Position numbers and translations under genes: made by a program. A stretch of DNA of 64,000 nucleotides from Bugulina stolonifera (Eukaryota; Bryozoa; Gymnolaemata; Cheilostomatida; Bugulidae), in contig OW285187.1 of the NCBI GenBank assembly GCA_935421135.1, positions 15,525,929-15,589,928 of the forward strand. The letters run 5' to 3'. The notes under the pieces were generated by a model. The model saw only the letters and a list, made by a program, of their open reading frames with translations. It had not been told where the DNA came from and ran no database searches. Below, piece after piece: positions 39,001 to 52,944 of this stretch; within the stretch, counting starts at the first letter, position 1, and every line of letters begins with the position of its first letter.

Positions 39001-42000
39001 GAGTTATGTTGACTAAAAACTACACTAGTAACTATTAGTTACATAACATTATGTTATCCACAGAGAATATCACAAAGACTATAATAGTGATAAAGTAATC
39101 AATGATAAGTGTTGCCTGTAACACAGGAGTTGTCTGCTCATAGTGTATAATATAGTACAATGTACTATTGTATAATATAATATTGTCTCATTTGTGAACT
39201 ACTATTTCAGGTATGAGAATGTGATATCTAGAAGAGAAAGGATATTGAGAGAGTTTATGAATAAAGTAAGAAATGCTAAAGGAAGTGATGGATTTAAAGG
39301 AAATAGATATAAGAAAGTGACAAGTGGATTCACTAAACTTGATGTTATTCAAGAAGAGGAAGAGGAGACAATTTGGAATCGGACAAGTAAGTAAATTGAC
39401 TGTAGTAATAATATGATATAGTACAACTTTAATAATATTATAACACTGAAAGATCAGATGAAAACAGGAACTAATAGTCACAAGTCCTAACAATGAACAA
39501 CTTAACAACGATGTACCTGTACAGCCATGGATAATGTAACAAGTATTACAATATCTACACACAGCGCATAGACAAGACTTGTGAAAGCTCAGATTAATGC
39601 TCAATGTGCGCATCGGTAGATGCTGCTATGCACATGTACACTTCATTTTTGTGTACATATAATATATACATATTATGTACATGTATATATAAATATACAT
39701 ACAAATATGTATATTTATTTATATACATATACAGTATATACCCATAGATAAAATTATAATCCACAAACGTCATGTATTTTAAATTAATTCAAATAATATA
39801 ATATAATAAATAATATAAGTACATAAAATAAAATAATTTAATACTATATAACATAATGTTCTGTAGATCCAGTAGCAGAGAGTGATATCTGGAAAGATCT
39901 AGAGATTTGTAGTAAGAAGAATACAAACAATAAGATTCACTACAATGAAATGTTCACTCAAATATTTGATTCCACCTGGAAATATGAATTACTACCCGTA
40001 GCTAAGGATGAGGTAGAAGAGAGACTGACACAAGATAAACAATCACCAGCTAAGGTCAAGGCTACACAACTATTTGTAGACTTGGAGGACACTAAGTTCG
40101 GTGAAATATTTCAATACGAATCGTGTGACCCATTTCATGATAAGGCAGCGTCAGCAGCTAAAGTAGATTTTGAAAACTTTGATAATGAGTTTGATGCTCT
40201 TTTTCAGCATGAATTATGTGATTATTTTGTTGAAACTGATCCGTTTGCTTAAAGATGGGCGTATATATACTTGTGTGCATGTATGCTATGTATGTACAGC
40301 TATGTATATATACACATTTATTATAACTAATGTATTATATATTAGAAGTGAATTATAATATACTGTTCCTTATTACACTAATGAATTTCACTGGATTGTA
40401 CTTTACTCAATTATATTCCAAAATATAATAGGCCTACAACAAAATAGTAATATACATTGTACTTTAGTTTGTTATCCTGAAATGATCATAAAATAATGAC
40501 TGCATACCACAAATAACCAGGTATAACACAAGTTGAGAAATGAAGGTCACCACGTAACGTCATCAGTGACACTCTGGATAGAATCTACTGACTACGCAGT
40601 TTATATAATAATCTATCAACTAATAAACACTGAGAGAGTAGAAAAACTATTATGACTATTCATAGACAAGCATTCTTTAACAATCTGATACTAACAAATC
40701 CATGCACTGTGCACTGTTTATAGTGTGTAGTGTGTACGGTGTAGTGCGTACTGTGTAGTGTGTACAGTGTAGTGTGCATAACATGTATAACAGATCTTTC
40801 ACAGCACCCCTAAAGGAAATGTATTATTGTACACGTTATTTGTGTAGACCATGTTATTACAATGTAGGTTACCTGATGTTTGAATCTCTGTTCTTTAGCC
40901 TGAGTTTTCATTTGTTGAACTTCTAAAGTATCGGGGATACGTCTCTGTTTGTAGAGCAGGTGGTTACCCTGACACAATTCAAATAACTACAATATATAGT
41001 AATCAGCGGTTACTGGTTACATAGTGGTTACATAGTGGTTAAATAGCGGTTACATACCGGTTACATACTGGTTACATAGTGGTTACATAGCGGTTACATA
41101 GCGATTACATAGAGGTTACATACGGGTTACATACTGGTTACATAGTGGTTGTCTGTGCTACAGATGTGGCAACACCAAATAAGTTTAAACATACAGTGAA
41201 GATGATGAAAGTAGAAAAGAGTGTGAAGCATATTTCATCAGGGAGAGAAAATAGTCCCACAGCACCCATGTGCACATTACTGACTTGACTTTTCATACAA
41301 CAAAGTAAAGTAGCATCCTGAGAGTATTATTAACCTTACAGTATGTCTCCAGTATACAACTTGTTTGAGAAATAATTCATAATGACTGATATGTATATGA
41401 AGCTGTATTGTCTGTATAAACTATATACACTTCAACACTTGTACGGATTCACTCACCAAATTATTCATCCGAAGATCTCGAGAAAAGAACGTCAGGTCAT
41501 CACTATGACTTTTATCTACAGTTTTCACTTTGAACTAAAATAAAAAGTAAACATAATTAAATAGTCCTTGCGTACAATATATTATGAAAGTAGAACTGTT
41601 ACGCCTTTAAATAGGCTCAGTTTCTTTTAAGTGAATCAGCCGCCATAGAAAGTACATCAATATTTTATATGGTTCTTGAAATGATTTTTGTCAAATTGAA
41701 GGGTAGACAACCCTGAATTGGTGACACCAGCAGACTGGATTGAGTAAACTAGTGGTACTTTAGCCTCATGGATCACACACAGACTATGTACATAACACAG
41801 TACCTAATGTAGAAGGTTAACTTGATATGTTATAATATAAAATTAATCTAGTGGTAGACTCACCTTTTTGTCTGTATGTTCAATATGACTTATTTCACTC
41901 CAAGCAAAGCTTATTAGTGGGATCAGCTTGTTATCAGGTTTAAAGATATGCAAACCCAGAGAGTTCACTCCTAGTGATATTTCTGAACTCTTCTTATTCT

Positions 42001-44042
42001 AAAATATTGAGTCCTTCATTAGCAGAGCTGCTATTATCACGTAACATCTTATATTCCAATTAGAAACTTTGTACAATATTAAACCAAGCTGGTGTAGCCT
42101 GTGCATTGGACTAGGTGATCAACCTGAGTGCTGTAGCAACTAGGTTAAACCCCCAGCCAAGCACTTGGCAGTTTCGAAAGAAATTCTTTGGGAATGAAAG
42201 TATTATCAAACACTAACAAGCATCATTCAGTACAATAAAATGCAATACAATGCAGTACAATACAATGCAGTACAATACAATATAATACAGTACAGTACAA
42301 TACAATACAGTACAATACAATACAGTAGAATACAATACAATACAATACAGTACAGTACAGTACAGTACAGTACAGTACAGTACAGTACAGTACAGTACAG
42401 TACAGTACAGTACAGTACAGTACAGTACAGTACAGTACAGTACAGTACAGTACAGTACTAGTACAGTACAGTACTAACAGTACAGTACATTGCAGTACAA
42501 TACAGTACAATACAATACAATACAGTACAATACAATACAGTACAATACAATACAGTGCAATACAATACAATACACCAGATGAGGATCATGCAGACCAACC
42601 TTAATGTAGAAATAAGAATATCCAAACATCTCCAAGTCTTGAGCTATCTTTAAGAATTCCTTCTCCGCATCATCCCTAAACACGGTATATAAGAATTATA
42701 CATTAGGCATTTTCAGATCTTGCTCTCCTCATCAGAACAAGTCACATTGCATTCGGTTATTTAATGCAGCCTCATATGAACCAGAACAATATCCGAATAC
42801 AGAATACACCTATTATATCTGACAGTAAGAGAGAGACTGACCTACTAAGTCCCTTGTGGTCAGCATACCATATCTTGATTCTCTCCTCCCACATTTCACT
42901 GGTCATCTGGTATTGGTCTATAACTATCTGTGGCAGCAGTGATTCCACTTGCAGTGACCCGGGTACAAACGTTTTATCATCATAGTCTCCTAGCTAACAG
43001 ACTATGCATATTAGTATACACATATATTATACATGTATTCACATGTACCTGCTGTATTTACATTCATAGGTGCCGGTGCTCCAGCTATTGAATACCAGTG
43101 CATGACGTTGTTCTTTCTTACTTACAATCAGAGAAAAATTCATCAAGGAACTGAGTGCTCATTGTCGTCTACACGTTCGCACTGAACGATGTGAATAATG
43201 GAGAGTTTTGAGTGTTAAAACTGAAATTCAAAACAAATAAATTTTGTTTTAGGCCAGAAGGAAAACTTAACCAGTAACAGGTAAAGGAGTGTACCTTTGC
43301 TTGCACAGCATAAGATGCTAGAAGTACAGACGCCTCAGGTGCACAATATATATTCTCAGAAACAATATCCTGTTTGACTTGAAGAAAGAAGAGATGTTGA
43401 GTTATGTCCTGTATGAGCTCTTCAGAGACGTCCTCTGGGTAGAATTTAACGAGGAAAGAGCAATGTATGTGGGTGTGACTAGATGACTGATCTGCCTTGC
43501 TAATATTTATTTGGTCAATCACCTACAACCATATGCATAAAATACAACATAGCGAAACACATCTGCGTATATAAACAAACAACTTTTAGCTAAATGAGAT
43601 GAATATGTATTATAAACAAATTGCCAGTTTCTAAGTGAATAGAAAAAATTTAACTTACTCTCTTCTTTCTTTTGAGCCAAAATCTATAGTTTTCTCTGTC
43701 TTGAAATTCAAGATCAAAGTACCAATGCTCTCTTAGACCAATAGTACGGCACACCATATCAAATAGATCCTGCCCTGTGCTTTTATCCTACAACAATTAC
43801 AATAACTCAAATATATATATAATATTATTTAAAAATGTTTAGCTAAAAATTATCTTACATGGTGCACGTAATTTATAGTATAGTATCCAGCTTATATAGC
43901 ATATATCTAACATTTTATAGAATACATGCAAGCTTAGGCAGGTATATAACATAACCACATTTACCGATAAGTGGAATTTTAGCTCTGCCTCCATCGTGTG
44001 AACTGTGATTGGTAGGGTGGAACCCTTCCGCTTTGACAACAT
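36024..44042 (-). CDS. NF2: Merlin (neurofibromin 2) orthologue, complete 14-exon gene
   Basis: Minus-strand exons from the start: 43965-44042, 43659-43787, 43295-43522, 42842-42993, 42600-42675, 41864-41998, 41457-41534, 40873-40986, 38186-38308, 37935-38066, 37389-37559, 37109-37200, 36381-36540, 36024-36074. All are GT-AG and phases close to 1,719 nt (572 aa; human merlin is 595). The FERM domain spans about 10-300 ([62 protein letters not shown]). A long charged coiled coil follows, including [20 protein letters not shown]. The C-terminus is [10 protein letters not shown]. That ending, and the lack of the actin-binding tail of ezrin/radixin/moesin, identify merlin. It is a cortical tumour suppressor acting in Hippo signalling. 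The N-terminal leader is short. A gene is nested antisense in intron 8. Confidence 0.95.
38683..40252 (+). CDS. Unrecognised small membrane protein with DPF motifs, nested in merlin intron 8
   Basis: Three exons (38683-38789, 39211-39386, 39867-40252) joined by GT-AG junctions with matching phases give 222 aa. The N-terminus is a long hydrophobic segment ([18 protein letters not shown], then [13 protein letters not shown], residues about 4-35), either one signal-anchor or a helical hairpin. It is followed by a basic stretch ([10 protein letters not shown]) that predicts a cytosolic C-terminus. The rest is charged and ends in an acidic region with two DPF motifs, CDPFHD and the terminal TDPFA. 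DPF is a known AP-2 appendage-binding motif, which hints at endocytic sorting, but this is inference. No family was recognised. The whole gene lies in the antisense orientation inside one merlin intron (38309-40872). The consistent phases across three exons are the main support; the start could be the second Met. Confidence 0.68.
41006..41150. repeat. 11-bp tandem array in merlin intron 7
   Basis: About 13 units of ggttacatagc/ggttacatagt lie about 18 bp from the merlin exon 8 acceptor (exon end 40986, minus strand). Confidence 0.88.
42229..42573. repeat. 5-bp satellite (acagt/acaat)n in merlin intron 5
   Basis: About 345 bp of 5-bp units, with a homogeneous acagt core (42346-42458) flanked by mixed acaat/acagt units. 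It begins 27 bp downstream of the merlin exon 5 donor (exon low end 42600, minus strand). Open frames on both strands through it are artefacts. Confidence 0.95.
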
Positions 44043-45618
44043 GTTGGGTTTAATATAAGATTAACTATTCTCTCAGCATATCTTTATAAAAACGGACTAC
44101 GCCGCACCTACAAAGGAGAGATGCCATATTCATAAGTATGGAAGACTTCACTGTTAGGTTAATAGTAGGTCAGTACAGTGTAGTATAGACTGAGATGTAC
44201 TAATTGCAATCTGCATGGAGCAGATGTACATAAAAGCCATACAGTATAAGCCTACATTAAGAAATCTCTACATCTACATAGAGGTTTTGGTAATTAAATT
44301 GTTTACAAAATTAACAGTATCAGTAGGCTGACATGTATGGGGCCTCATTAGAATTCATATTACATTCTATTTTTCACTAATAAAATCTAAGCAACAATAT
44401 TTATAGTGGAACAAGTAATTATAAATTACATTGTTATAAACCACTGAGATCTAATAGGCTTGTGAATGTTACAAAGGACAGGATTTCTAGTTTGAATTGT
44501 CACAAAAAAACCTGAGAGCTTAATGTTTTCCTCTTGCTTAGATCCCAAGTGATTAACTCCTGGTTTCCTCAGATTAGCCCTCAAGGCCACTGCCCCAACT
44601 AGAGGAAGTGAAGTGATGAACTGAGAAGTGATAAAAGCTCAATGCAGGCTAGGTAGGTGCCATTTAGATTCAATATTAATTAATACAAAAAATATTAGTA
44701 TTTAATATTGTCAACAGCCAGTTACACATGAAGATGGCACCAGTCAGATCAATGATGTTGAAGATCCCATCATGATTAATAAAAAGTTGCATTATTATAC
44801 TATAATTACAATTTATACTAAAATTATACTGCACTATATAGGCTTATTAACTTTGTTCTACTGCTACTGTACTATTATTTCTATTAATAACTTCAGCCTA
44901 TTTAGTTACTAGGACCTATGTCTTATTTTAATTTTGACTTTTGTTTTTCATTTAGTTTTTCATCAGTAGAGCATTTGTGTTGCCTGACTCTAATTCTTAT
45001 TTTGGTTACTGATGCAGATGAGATTATAATTCCCGTTATTATTAGCCTGCCTAAAATAATAAAATAGCCAAAATTGAGCTATGATGATTACTATTAATAA
45101 TTTATCAATAAGAATGATTTTAATTTCCACACCGCCATGAATAACCATCACCATGGCTAAACTTTGTTAAATTTGCATAGAAATACAAGTTAAAACTTTT
45201 ATGATACAATGAAACGATAAACCACCATACCGTAATAATAACTACACAGTGGTGAATAGATATTACAACTGCAATTGGTAGAATTATTGCTATTATAAAT
45301 GAACATTAATTTTGTTTTTATTTTATTTCACTTTCAGTTCCCACTGCGATTCGACGTAAACAATAAACCACATGTGATATGGAACTTTAGATGGTCCTTT
45401 TTACCTGCTCGCTATTCTTTTTCGGCTTTAAATATATGGAGCATAGACATTTTAGCATAGACATACGACTGTCATAGTTCGTGTTGACAGTAGCAGTGAA
45501 GCGATTACTGGCTTGATCCATCGGACCCGACTAAAGAAACATAGGCCAGGGCCAAATCAAAGTTGTACAGTTATTGTACCACTCTGGGCCAAATTATTGG
45601 CCCGATTAGTGAATCAAC
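44043..45618. other. Merlin upstream region
   Basis: AT-rich non-coding sequence between the merlin start codon and the transposon nest. The merlin promoter should lie in the first few hundred bases. No exon or repeat was recognised. Confidence 0.45.
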
Positions 45619-47548
45619 CATAGAGGTAGGATAGAGCCAGTACTATATAGAAAGCCAGTGAAGCCGTAAGGACCCACTTTTTTGCTTTAGACAAAGTTCC
45701 GGTTTGCACTTTTGCACGTGAATGTAATTAGTTATGCCAAAGTTTTGTGCAGTAATAACTCACACAGGACTCGTGACAAGTCATTTCACACGTAAGCTAT
45801 TACTTCACAGTTTAAAATTTGTTAGCTGATGCTATGGTTTGCCATCCCCTGACGTCCCAAACGTATATTTTTTGATTTTTTTGAAATAATAATAATTACA
45901 TTACTATAACTATGAACTACTACCACCACTCCTGTTATGTCAACTAATAAATAATGATTATAATAATTAATTTGTGGTACTATTGGTAGTATGCATAGCA
46001 TGTTGTTAAGCTGGTTTGAGTTTTTTTCGGTCTCGGATTAGAACAACTAACCTGGGAGACTCAAAGCTTTTCTTAGTATTCTGGCCGGCCCTAAAGGTTT
46101 TCTGTTATTAATTTTAAATTTATAATTATAATAATAATTATTATTATCATATTATAATATATAATATTATAATCATAATAATAATATTATATATTATAAT
46201 ATATTGTTGTTATAACTATTATTTGTTATAATTATTATTAAACAATTTTATAAAAAAAAATGGAAAATGAAATGACAATAGCGTTGTTCACATTATTATT
46301 ATTGTTTTTTTAATAGTATTTGTAGTAGTGGTAGATGTAATTGCTAGCTAGTGATGATCTAAATAGAGAGGTTGGAATTATTAAACTACTATCACCACCA
46401 ACTACCAAAACAACCAGTAATAGTGGGAAAAAATTTTAATAGTAGTTGACAAAAGAACTTGTGAAACTTTCAGGCATGCACTTGTTTTTATTTGGTTATA
46501 AAAAGCAAGACATAATACGTTAGCATCATAAATCATACTGATAATATTATAGCCTAGATATTCATTCTTGTTGTTCATTATCAAGAATATGTTTAGCGTC
46601 ATTCTCATGTTATGCGCTGTTGTAAATAAATTTATAGGCTCTATATACATTGCCACAGTAATTATCTTATTATTGTATTATAATGTGTGCTGATGTATGA
46701 TATTACGTTGAAATAATTGTGTAATAACTTTATTAACGCCTTTCCTTTTCATATTTCAAAGGTTTTTTTATGCAGCTCTAAATTCTTGGATAAATGAGTC
46801 AAGAGCATTGAGACGTCTAGATTTCACACCAATCATTTATACTCAAGACTGTGCTCCGATCACTTCGAGCTAGAGAGCTTCATAACGTTCGTTGGACGCT
46901 GGAAGTGTCTCAAGCAAGGTGTTATGCTTTCTGTATTTGGACTTCCCTAGCCATTTGCAGGTAAAGCACCAGGTTTAGATCCTAGTTTTGTTTGGGATTC
47001 TAGTTTTTTCACTGATTAATTGTATGTTTGTTTCCTTTTCCGAACCAAATATTGAATGTTTGAACCCCAATATTCAAGTGCAATGATGTTGACAGGGTTG
47101 TTGACAAAGTAGGCTATGTAGCTTGTGGCTACAATCGCCAATATTTTTGTACAAACTTCAATTCGCTATAAATATTTGATCCTTTGTAGTTTCATTTCGA
47201 ACTGTCCAGTGCTGAACTGTCCACTTTCGAAACATCATTTTCAAATAGCGGCACAGTCCTCAAACTGACAGTCCAGCAGATGTCCAGTATAGTATTGTCA
47301 CTTAACCCTAAAGATTCAGTAGCAGATGTCAGCGTGAATGTAGATTATTCATATGGTAGTAATCTAGGTTGTTATTGGAATTGATGTCTTTTTTTATAGC
47401 ATTTTATCTTGGAAGATGATAATTTCAGTGTTACCATAATATTTGATGGAATAGGCTATATCATCCGCATGCACGTGTCCATGTAATATATATGTACAAA
47501 GGTACAATGTATAAACATACCTATATACATGTATGTTATCATAATATA

Positions 47549-47967
47549 TAGACAGTTTTCCTAGCTTCGATATCTGCAAAAAATGAAGGGTTGTCTTCTC
47601 TTACTTTAGGTACTGTTTGTCATTGTGGAACCCTGTGATCACCCTTGAAATAGGGCATAGAAGAAAATCTGGGGGTGGAAAAATTAAACGGATGGCATAT
47701 TTGAAAACAGGATAAAAAATAACTTCTAGGGGGAATATTGCAGTATATTTTTGTCCCATAGAATGCATTTTATAGCAGCATTTGTTTAGAAGGTACCACT
47801 GGGTACCTTGTAATTGCTTTTTAATTGACCATGAATGTCCTCACTCTACCACATAACTCACTTGACCCACTTCAAGTTGGCAGCATTATCATGATTATAC
47901 ATCAGTAAATACTGCTACTATGATTGGATAAACAACATTTTGCTTAGTTCAAACAACCAATCGAATG
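47549..47967 (+). repeat. Left 419-bp inverted arm
   Basis: Inverted partner of 57432-57850. Inner landmarks shared with the partner include ggtaccactgggtacctt, agttggcagcattatcatga and caacattttgcttagttc. Confidence 0.9.
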
Positions 47968-48242
47968 AAACCACTAGGCAAGCGCATGTAATTGGTACAA
48001 ATTGGCGGTACAGACTTGATATTCATTACTAACCTAGGGAAACCTCCATATACAAAATACTTGGTGTTCATATTTTTAAGCTACATTAAATGTACGAATT
48101 GCCACTAGCCAACCATTATTTTCACTACAGTGCTCCATAGTAACCATGCCTAGATTTGCTTGTTCAGTATTAGTGAGCTCATGGAGTAAGACAACCCACA
48201 AACAGGAATTTGCGACTGTTTGATAAAGGCAGTTCGACACAT

Positions 48243-48443
48243 GATGTTTCGAAACCGGACAATTTGAAACCCCTAACCCCCAGATTTAAATTAATTTTTG
48301 TTCTTAATACTAGTTGTTCTAATTAATTAATTAATTAAAATTAATTGTCTGTGAGTTGTGTTTTTCTAAATGTAATCTACACAGTTTCGAACTGTCCGGT
48401 TGTTAAACGTCCTGTTTTGAACTGTCTTTTTCGAAATGCCCCT
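48243..48443. repeat. Short MITE-like repeat, copy A
   Basis: Shares ordered blocks (cccctaacccc, gtgagttgt, taaatgtaatctacacagtt, gaactgtctttttc) with the reverse complement of about 52945-53125. Termini resemble TTTCGAACTGTCC. A related fragment with the same terminal motif lies at about 47197-47285. Confidence 0.65.
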
Positions 48444-48958
48444 TTACTAACCAGCAGTATTGTCATAAATAAATTACTACTTCTGCCAAAAACTCGGTGT
48501 CAGCGCTACATATGAGCCGACTTTTTGATAAGTTTCATAGTTCAATATATTGCTACATACACTTCCAATATAAATGCATTTTATTTTCACCTATTAGCAA
48601 CAAGACAATAATTGTAATTCTACATAATATGTGATATTTGTATAAGTAGCACTACTATTAATAGTACATAGTGCAATATAATATATTATTAGAAGCTGTA
48701 ATATGTGTATTATATTATGTACATGTACATGTAAGTAATAAAATGATAAAAATATACAAAATTTCTGCTTATGTGGGGCATAATCTCCTATGTCCTGTTG
48801 TATTCTAATATTACTGAACACTAAACACTCTGCCTTTATCATCTACACTAGTTTTCCAGTTTTGGTACTGGGTTGTGACAGCAAATATGGTGCTATGAAT
48901 TGAGTATAAAAAATATGGAGGTTTGACCTCGATAACTTGGTGAACTGTTTGTCTAGTG

Positions 48959-50166
48959 CAGGGATGCCCAAACTTTTTGGTGAAAAGGGACAAATTCTAT
49001 AAGCGCATTAGAGCAAGGGACACTTAGTTTTTGCTGCTGCATTTATTGCGATTATTAAATGGGTAATTTCATTATAATACAAAATGAGTTATTTCATAAA
49101 ATTATAACACGCAAATTTGTTGATTTTGTTTTAACCAAAGTATAACAGGAATAGTCAGCTACTTTTGAAGTACACCAAAATAGAATAAAGGTAGAAGCAG
49201 ACTAGCTCATTTTGCGCCGTTATTAGTCGCCAAATGATGGTGGAGTGACAGGGCATTACAAACTTGAGGACAAAACGCCCTGTTCGCTGAATATCAAGCG
49301 TGCTTAATATTTCAAGCTTAGCTCTCAATAATACTGACTTCTGATTGGCCAGCAAAGCTTTCACAGACTCTATTCTGCACTTTCGTCTGTAATCAAAAAT
49401 TCCAAATTGAGTCGCTGTTATTATGTGATGTGCATGTAGGAGATATAGATAAAAATAATTGCCTGCCTTGGCACACATGCTCAGGCCAGAAATTGGAGGA
49501 AACATCGCTAGTGTGACAGTCATTCAGCGGAAAAAAGTCGTCATGCTAGCAAAACGTGGTGGAACGAGGCGAACATATTCGCTAGTCAGGTTCGGCCTTG
49601 ATAAAATTAAATGAAAATTGCAATGAATATCCCATGCATGCTACATGATTCACTTGTGAATAATATTATTAGTGGGTGACATGGAATTGTCCTTTCTCTT
49701 AGATCTTCATAAAGTCTATGTCTCTTTTAGTAGCTGCAGGGTATGTTTGTTAGCCAGTCTTATATGATTTTTGCTTTTGATATACAATATGCATGCCGTT
49801 CAGGTGACTGAACATACTTACAAGAATGTGCTACCAAAGAGCAATTTTAGATCATTTGGAGTAGCTGCTCTTTCTACTTTACTCTGTCTTCAACTCTTGA
49901 CACTGTGATTAGGTCAATCAGGCCATCAAAGTTTTGTAAGTTTTAAATTGTTGACGAAAATCTATTTTCAGTGTATGCTAAGATATTTTGGGATTTTTGC
50001 ATGTGGGGATTTTTTAACATTGTGATGCATCTTTGAGTGTAACTTAGGCAGTGCAGTTGCCACAAAAGGCCAATTTTTGCATGTGGAATTTGAGAAGTGA
50101 TGAAGGGACACCAATATCCATGCAAAGGGACACTGTGTCCCTTGGGGACACATTTGGGCATCCCTG
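48959..50166. mobile_element. Non-autonomous hAT-type element, copy 2, inside the YqaJ exon
   Basis: The 1,208-bp element has ends CAGGGATGCCCAAA / TTTGGGCATCCCTG and a perfect 8-bp target duplication gtctagtg at 48951-48958 and 50167-50174. It aligns along its length with copy 1 (3383-4647). It interrupts the last coding exon of the SAP-SWIM-YqaJ gene. Confidence 0.93.
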
Positions 50167-52495
50167 GTCTAGTGGAATAACATCTGTGCTGCTCTCATCA
50201 GTCCTATAGACATAAAAGTAGGTTACTGAGACACCTGTGACCATCATTTGACCCTGTATTTGACCAAAATAATTATTTCTCCTCTTGAGTTTACCATGGC
50301 TATCTAAATAATTGAGGTCAGCAATTAATTTGCTAGGACATTTTATTTCTACCAGTGCCTTTCCGTGACAGGTGCACTCAATGATACCATCAGGTGATGC
50401 ACCTAGATATGACATTTCCTCATCAATAAATAGGCCACAATTAGTAAAAACAGCACCATTATGCTTTTGCCGAAATTGTGTAACAAAATGCTCAGATGCT
50501 TCTTTCTCCAAGCTTCTCCCACTGATAATTTGAGAGAGATGGCCTAAGTCTGAAGGGTTTAAAATTGATTGGACAATATTAGCCATATCTGTATGTGGGT
50601 CAGTCTTCAATGTCTCTACTCTGGTGTGTATCCTGTAGGAATTAGAGGCAGTGAGTCTACCTGCTCTGGCAGCCTTCCATAGAGGGTTGTCACTTTGACC
50701 TCTGGTTGTAACTTCGATATCTGATAATTGCTTGCCTGTGAGCTTGAGCTTGTCCAAGAAGGCGTCAATGCTATGGGATTGAGCTGCAAGTTTAATGACA
50801 TCATCACCAACATTTTTCTCTGGGGGAGATGTTTTCAGAGCCTGTAATATAAGAAATTACACTATAATTATGTTTAATTGTGCAAATGCATGGTTGTTTG
50901 TACACACACACACAGCTGTGCAAAAATTGAATTAAAGATAGCTTAACCCTTATAATATTATTGATAGGCCTAGGCATAAAGCATAGGATCTACATGTATG
51001 TACAGTTGTAGTAACCTTCCCATCAAGCCATCAAAATAATAAATGGTCATATTTATATTGGTGATTTATTGTAGAACTACTACAATCATACAGCCTATCC
51101 TGGTTTAGATGGACTAGATAAGTGTCTCTGTCTAAAATATCTATTCCCACCTGCTGCCTTTCTTTGTATTTGGATAAATGTCAGTCATTCAAGGATGTGG
51201 TAGCAATAAAATGGGACAATAAATTAGATTGAAAACTGTCAATGGATAATGATGAGAGCAGCTTTCTCTGCAGTTGGGGTTATAAACTAAGGATGGTACT
51301 CGTTGTAGCCTACAGTTACCTAGTGATATCACAGCAGACTACAACTACCTGTACTAAGTTGATGATATCATCATGAGCATATTACACCACTTGTGTAGTA
51401 GTAAGAATCAATAATTTTATATACAGAGGTATTTGTAGAAAACAAAATTGCAATTGCAACATGCATTGCCTAAGCCTACTGCTACTAACTATTTACACAA
51501 TTACACACAGTAGGCATACATGTACATCATGTAAAAATTACATGGCAAATTTGTAGTAATTTGGCAAAATCCAACAACCATATTAGCCTGTGAACTTTTG
51601 TGACATCAAGGTTATTGCAATAACATTGCTGAGCACCACAATCTAAATTAAATAGAAATCAATAATGCTTATGGTCAGATCACATGTAGGCGCAACCTTC
51701 TCTAAATAATAAGAATAACAGACAGGCAGCCTCTATTCTTTGTAAACAATAGCTCTATGGCTGGACTATACTCTTACCTGGTAAAAATATAACTGCATGC
51801 TTTTAGAAGCCTTTAAATCTTGAATGAACTCCTGATATGGTAGACTGTCGGCCTTCTTTGTTAAAGGGGAAAATCACAAATTTTGAAGTGATTCTAAAGT
51901 GATAGTAATAGTTCGAAATCTGGCGGTTCCAGACGTCATTTCCACAAATACCAAAATCCGCGTTTTTATCCAAAAAATCGGTTTATCTGATTGGTCATGG
52001 GCGCATCCTTGTTGGTAGTCTAAGATCTGCAGACTTACACCGATATGCGAGGTGATTAATATATGCCCCGTTAAATCCACTATATTGCTATAGCCGTGCT
52101 GTTTCCGGTAAGTTTGCGCATTCACAGTTTACTGGTTTGCGACAGCCACTTGTGTTTTTTAGTAATTTCCAAAGTTTTCTGCTACTTACACTTGCTTGTT
52201 TTTTTATACTGACTAATATAGCTCACGGCATATTCTACAATGCATATTTATCCGTCGGTAAGAAATCAAATCAAGTTATATTATAATAAGTATTTGTTCA
52301 TTCTTTTCTAATCCTACTAGATTATTTCCCACCGACTCTGACTGACAGTCACTGCAGTTTCACTGAACTATAAAAAACGCTAGTTTCAATTTGTTTAAAA
52401 TAATTATTTATCATCAATTATGTTTGTTCTTATTTACTTATGCACGTAATTAATTAATAACTGTTCTACCATGGGTTTCATTGGTAGTTCAGCAG

Positions 52496-52658
52496 AGCTA
52501 GCAGTGACTCTCAGTCAGATTCGGAGCTAGCAGTGACTCTCAGTCAGATTCGGAGCTAGCAGTGACTCTCAGTCAGATTCGGAGCTAGCAGTGACTCTCA
52601 GTCAGATTCGGAGCTAGCAGTGACTCTCAGTCAGATTCAGCTAGCAGTGACTCTCAGT
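52496..52658. repeat. 29-bp tandem array within the TTAA element
   Basis: Between five and six units of agctagcagtgactctcagt + cagattcgg, the last with a 3-bp deletion. Confidence 0.93.
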
Positions 52659-52944
52659 AAGTTTCCGTGGGAAATATAACATGAACTCAAGCTGCAATAA
52701 AATCACTTTTATTTCTTTGGCATCAGATTGCTGTTGACTAGACACAAGACAAATGAATCACCAGTTACTGCTTACTTGCCGCTGTAAATTAATGATTAAA
52801 AGTCAAACGATCAATTGAAGGCAATGCAAATCAATATAATAATATATCATTCAATTTATTTAGTGTGTTGCTTTTACCAAAACAGGCTAAATATAAATGA
52901 TGAAAGCTGTTAGTTGGAAATGGTAAAGCAACATTTCCAAAAAA

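Noticed and set aside
42223..42683. Open frames on both strands through (acagt)n
   Set aside because: A 5-bp satellite opens frames on both strands. The only real coding sequence in the interval is merlin exon 5 (42600-42675).
43125..43166. Minus-strand ATG followed by [14 protein letters not shown] and a GTAAGT, in merlin intron 3
   Set aside because: Merlin exons 3 and 4 join in phase without it, and no continuation exon was found. It could be chance or an alternative first exon, but it is too short to support.
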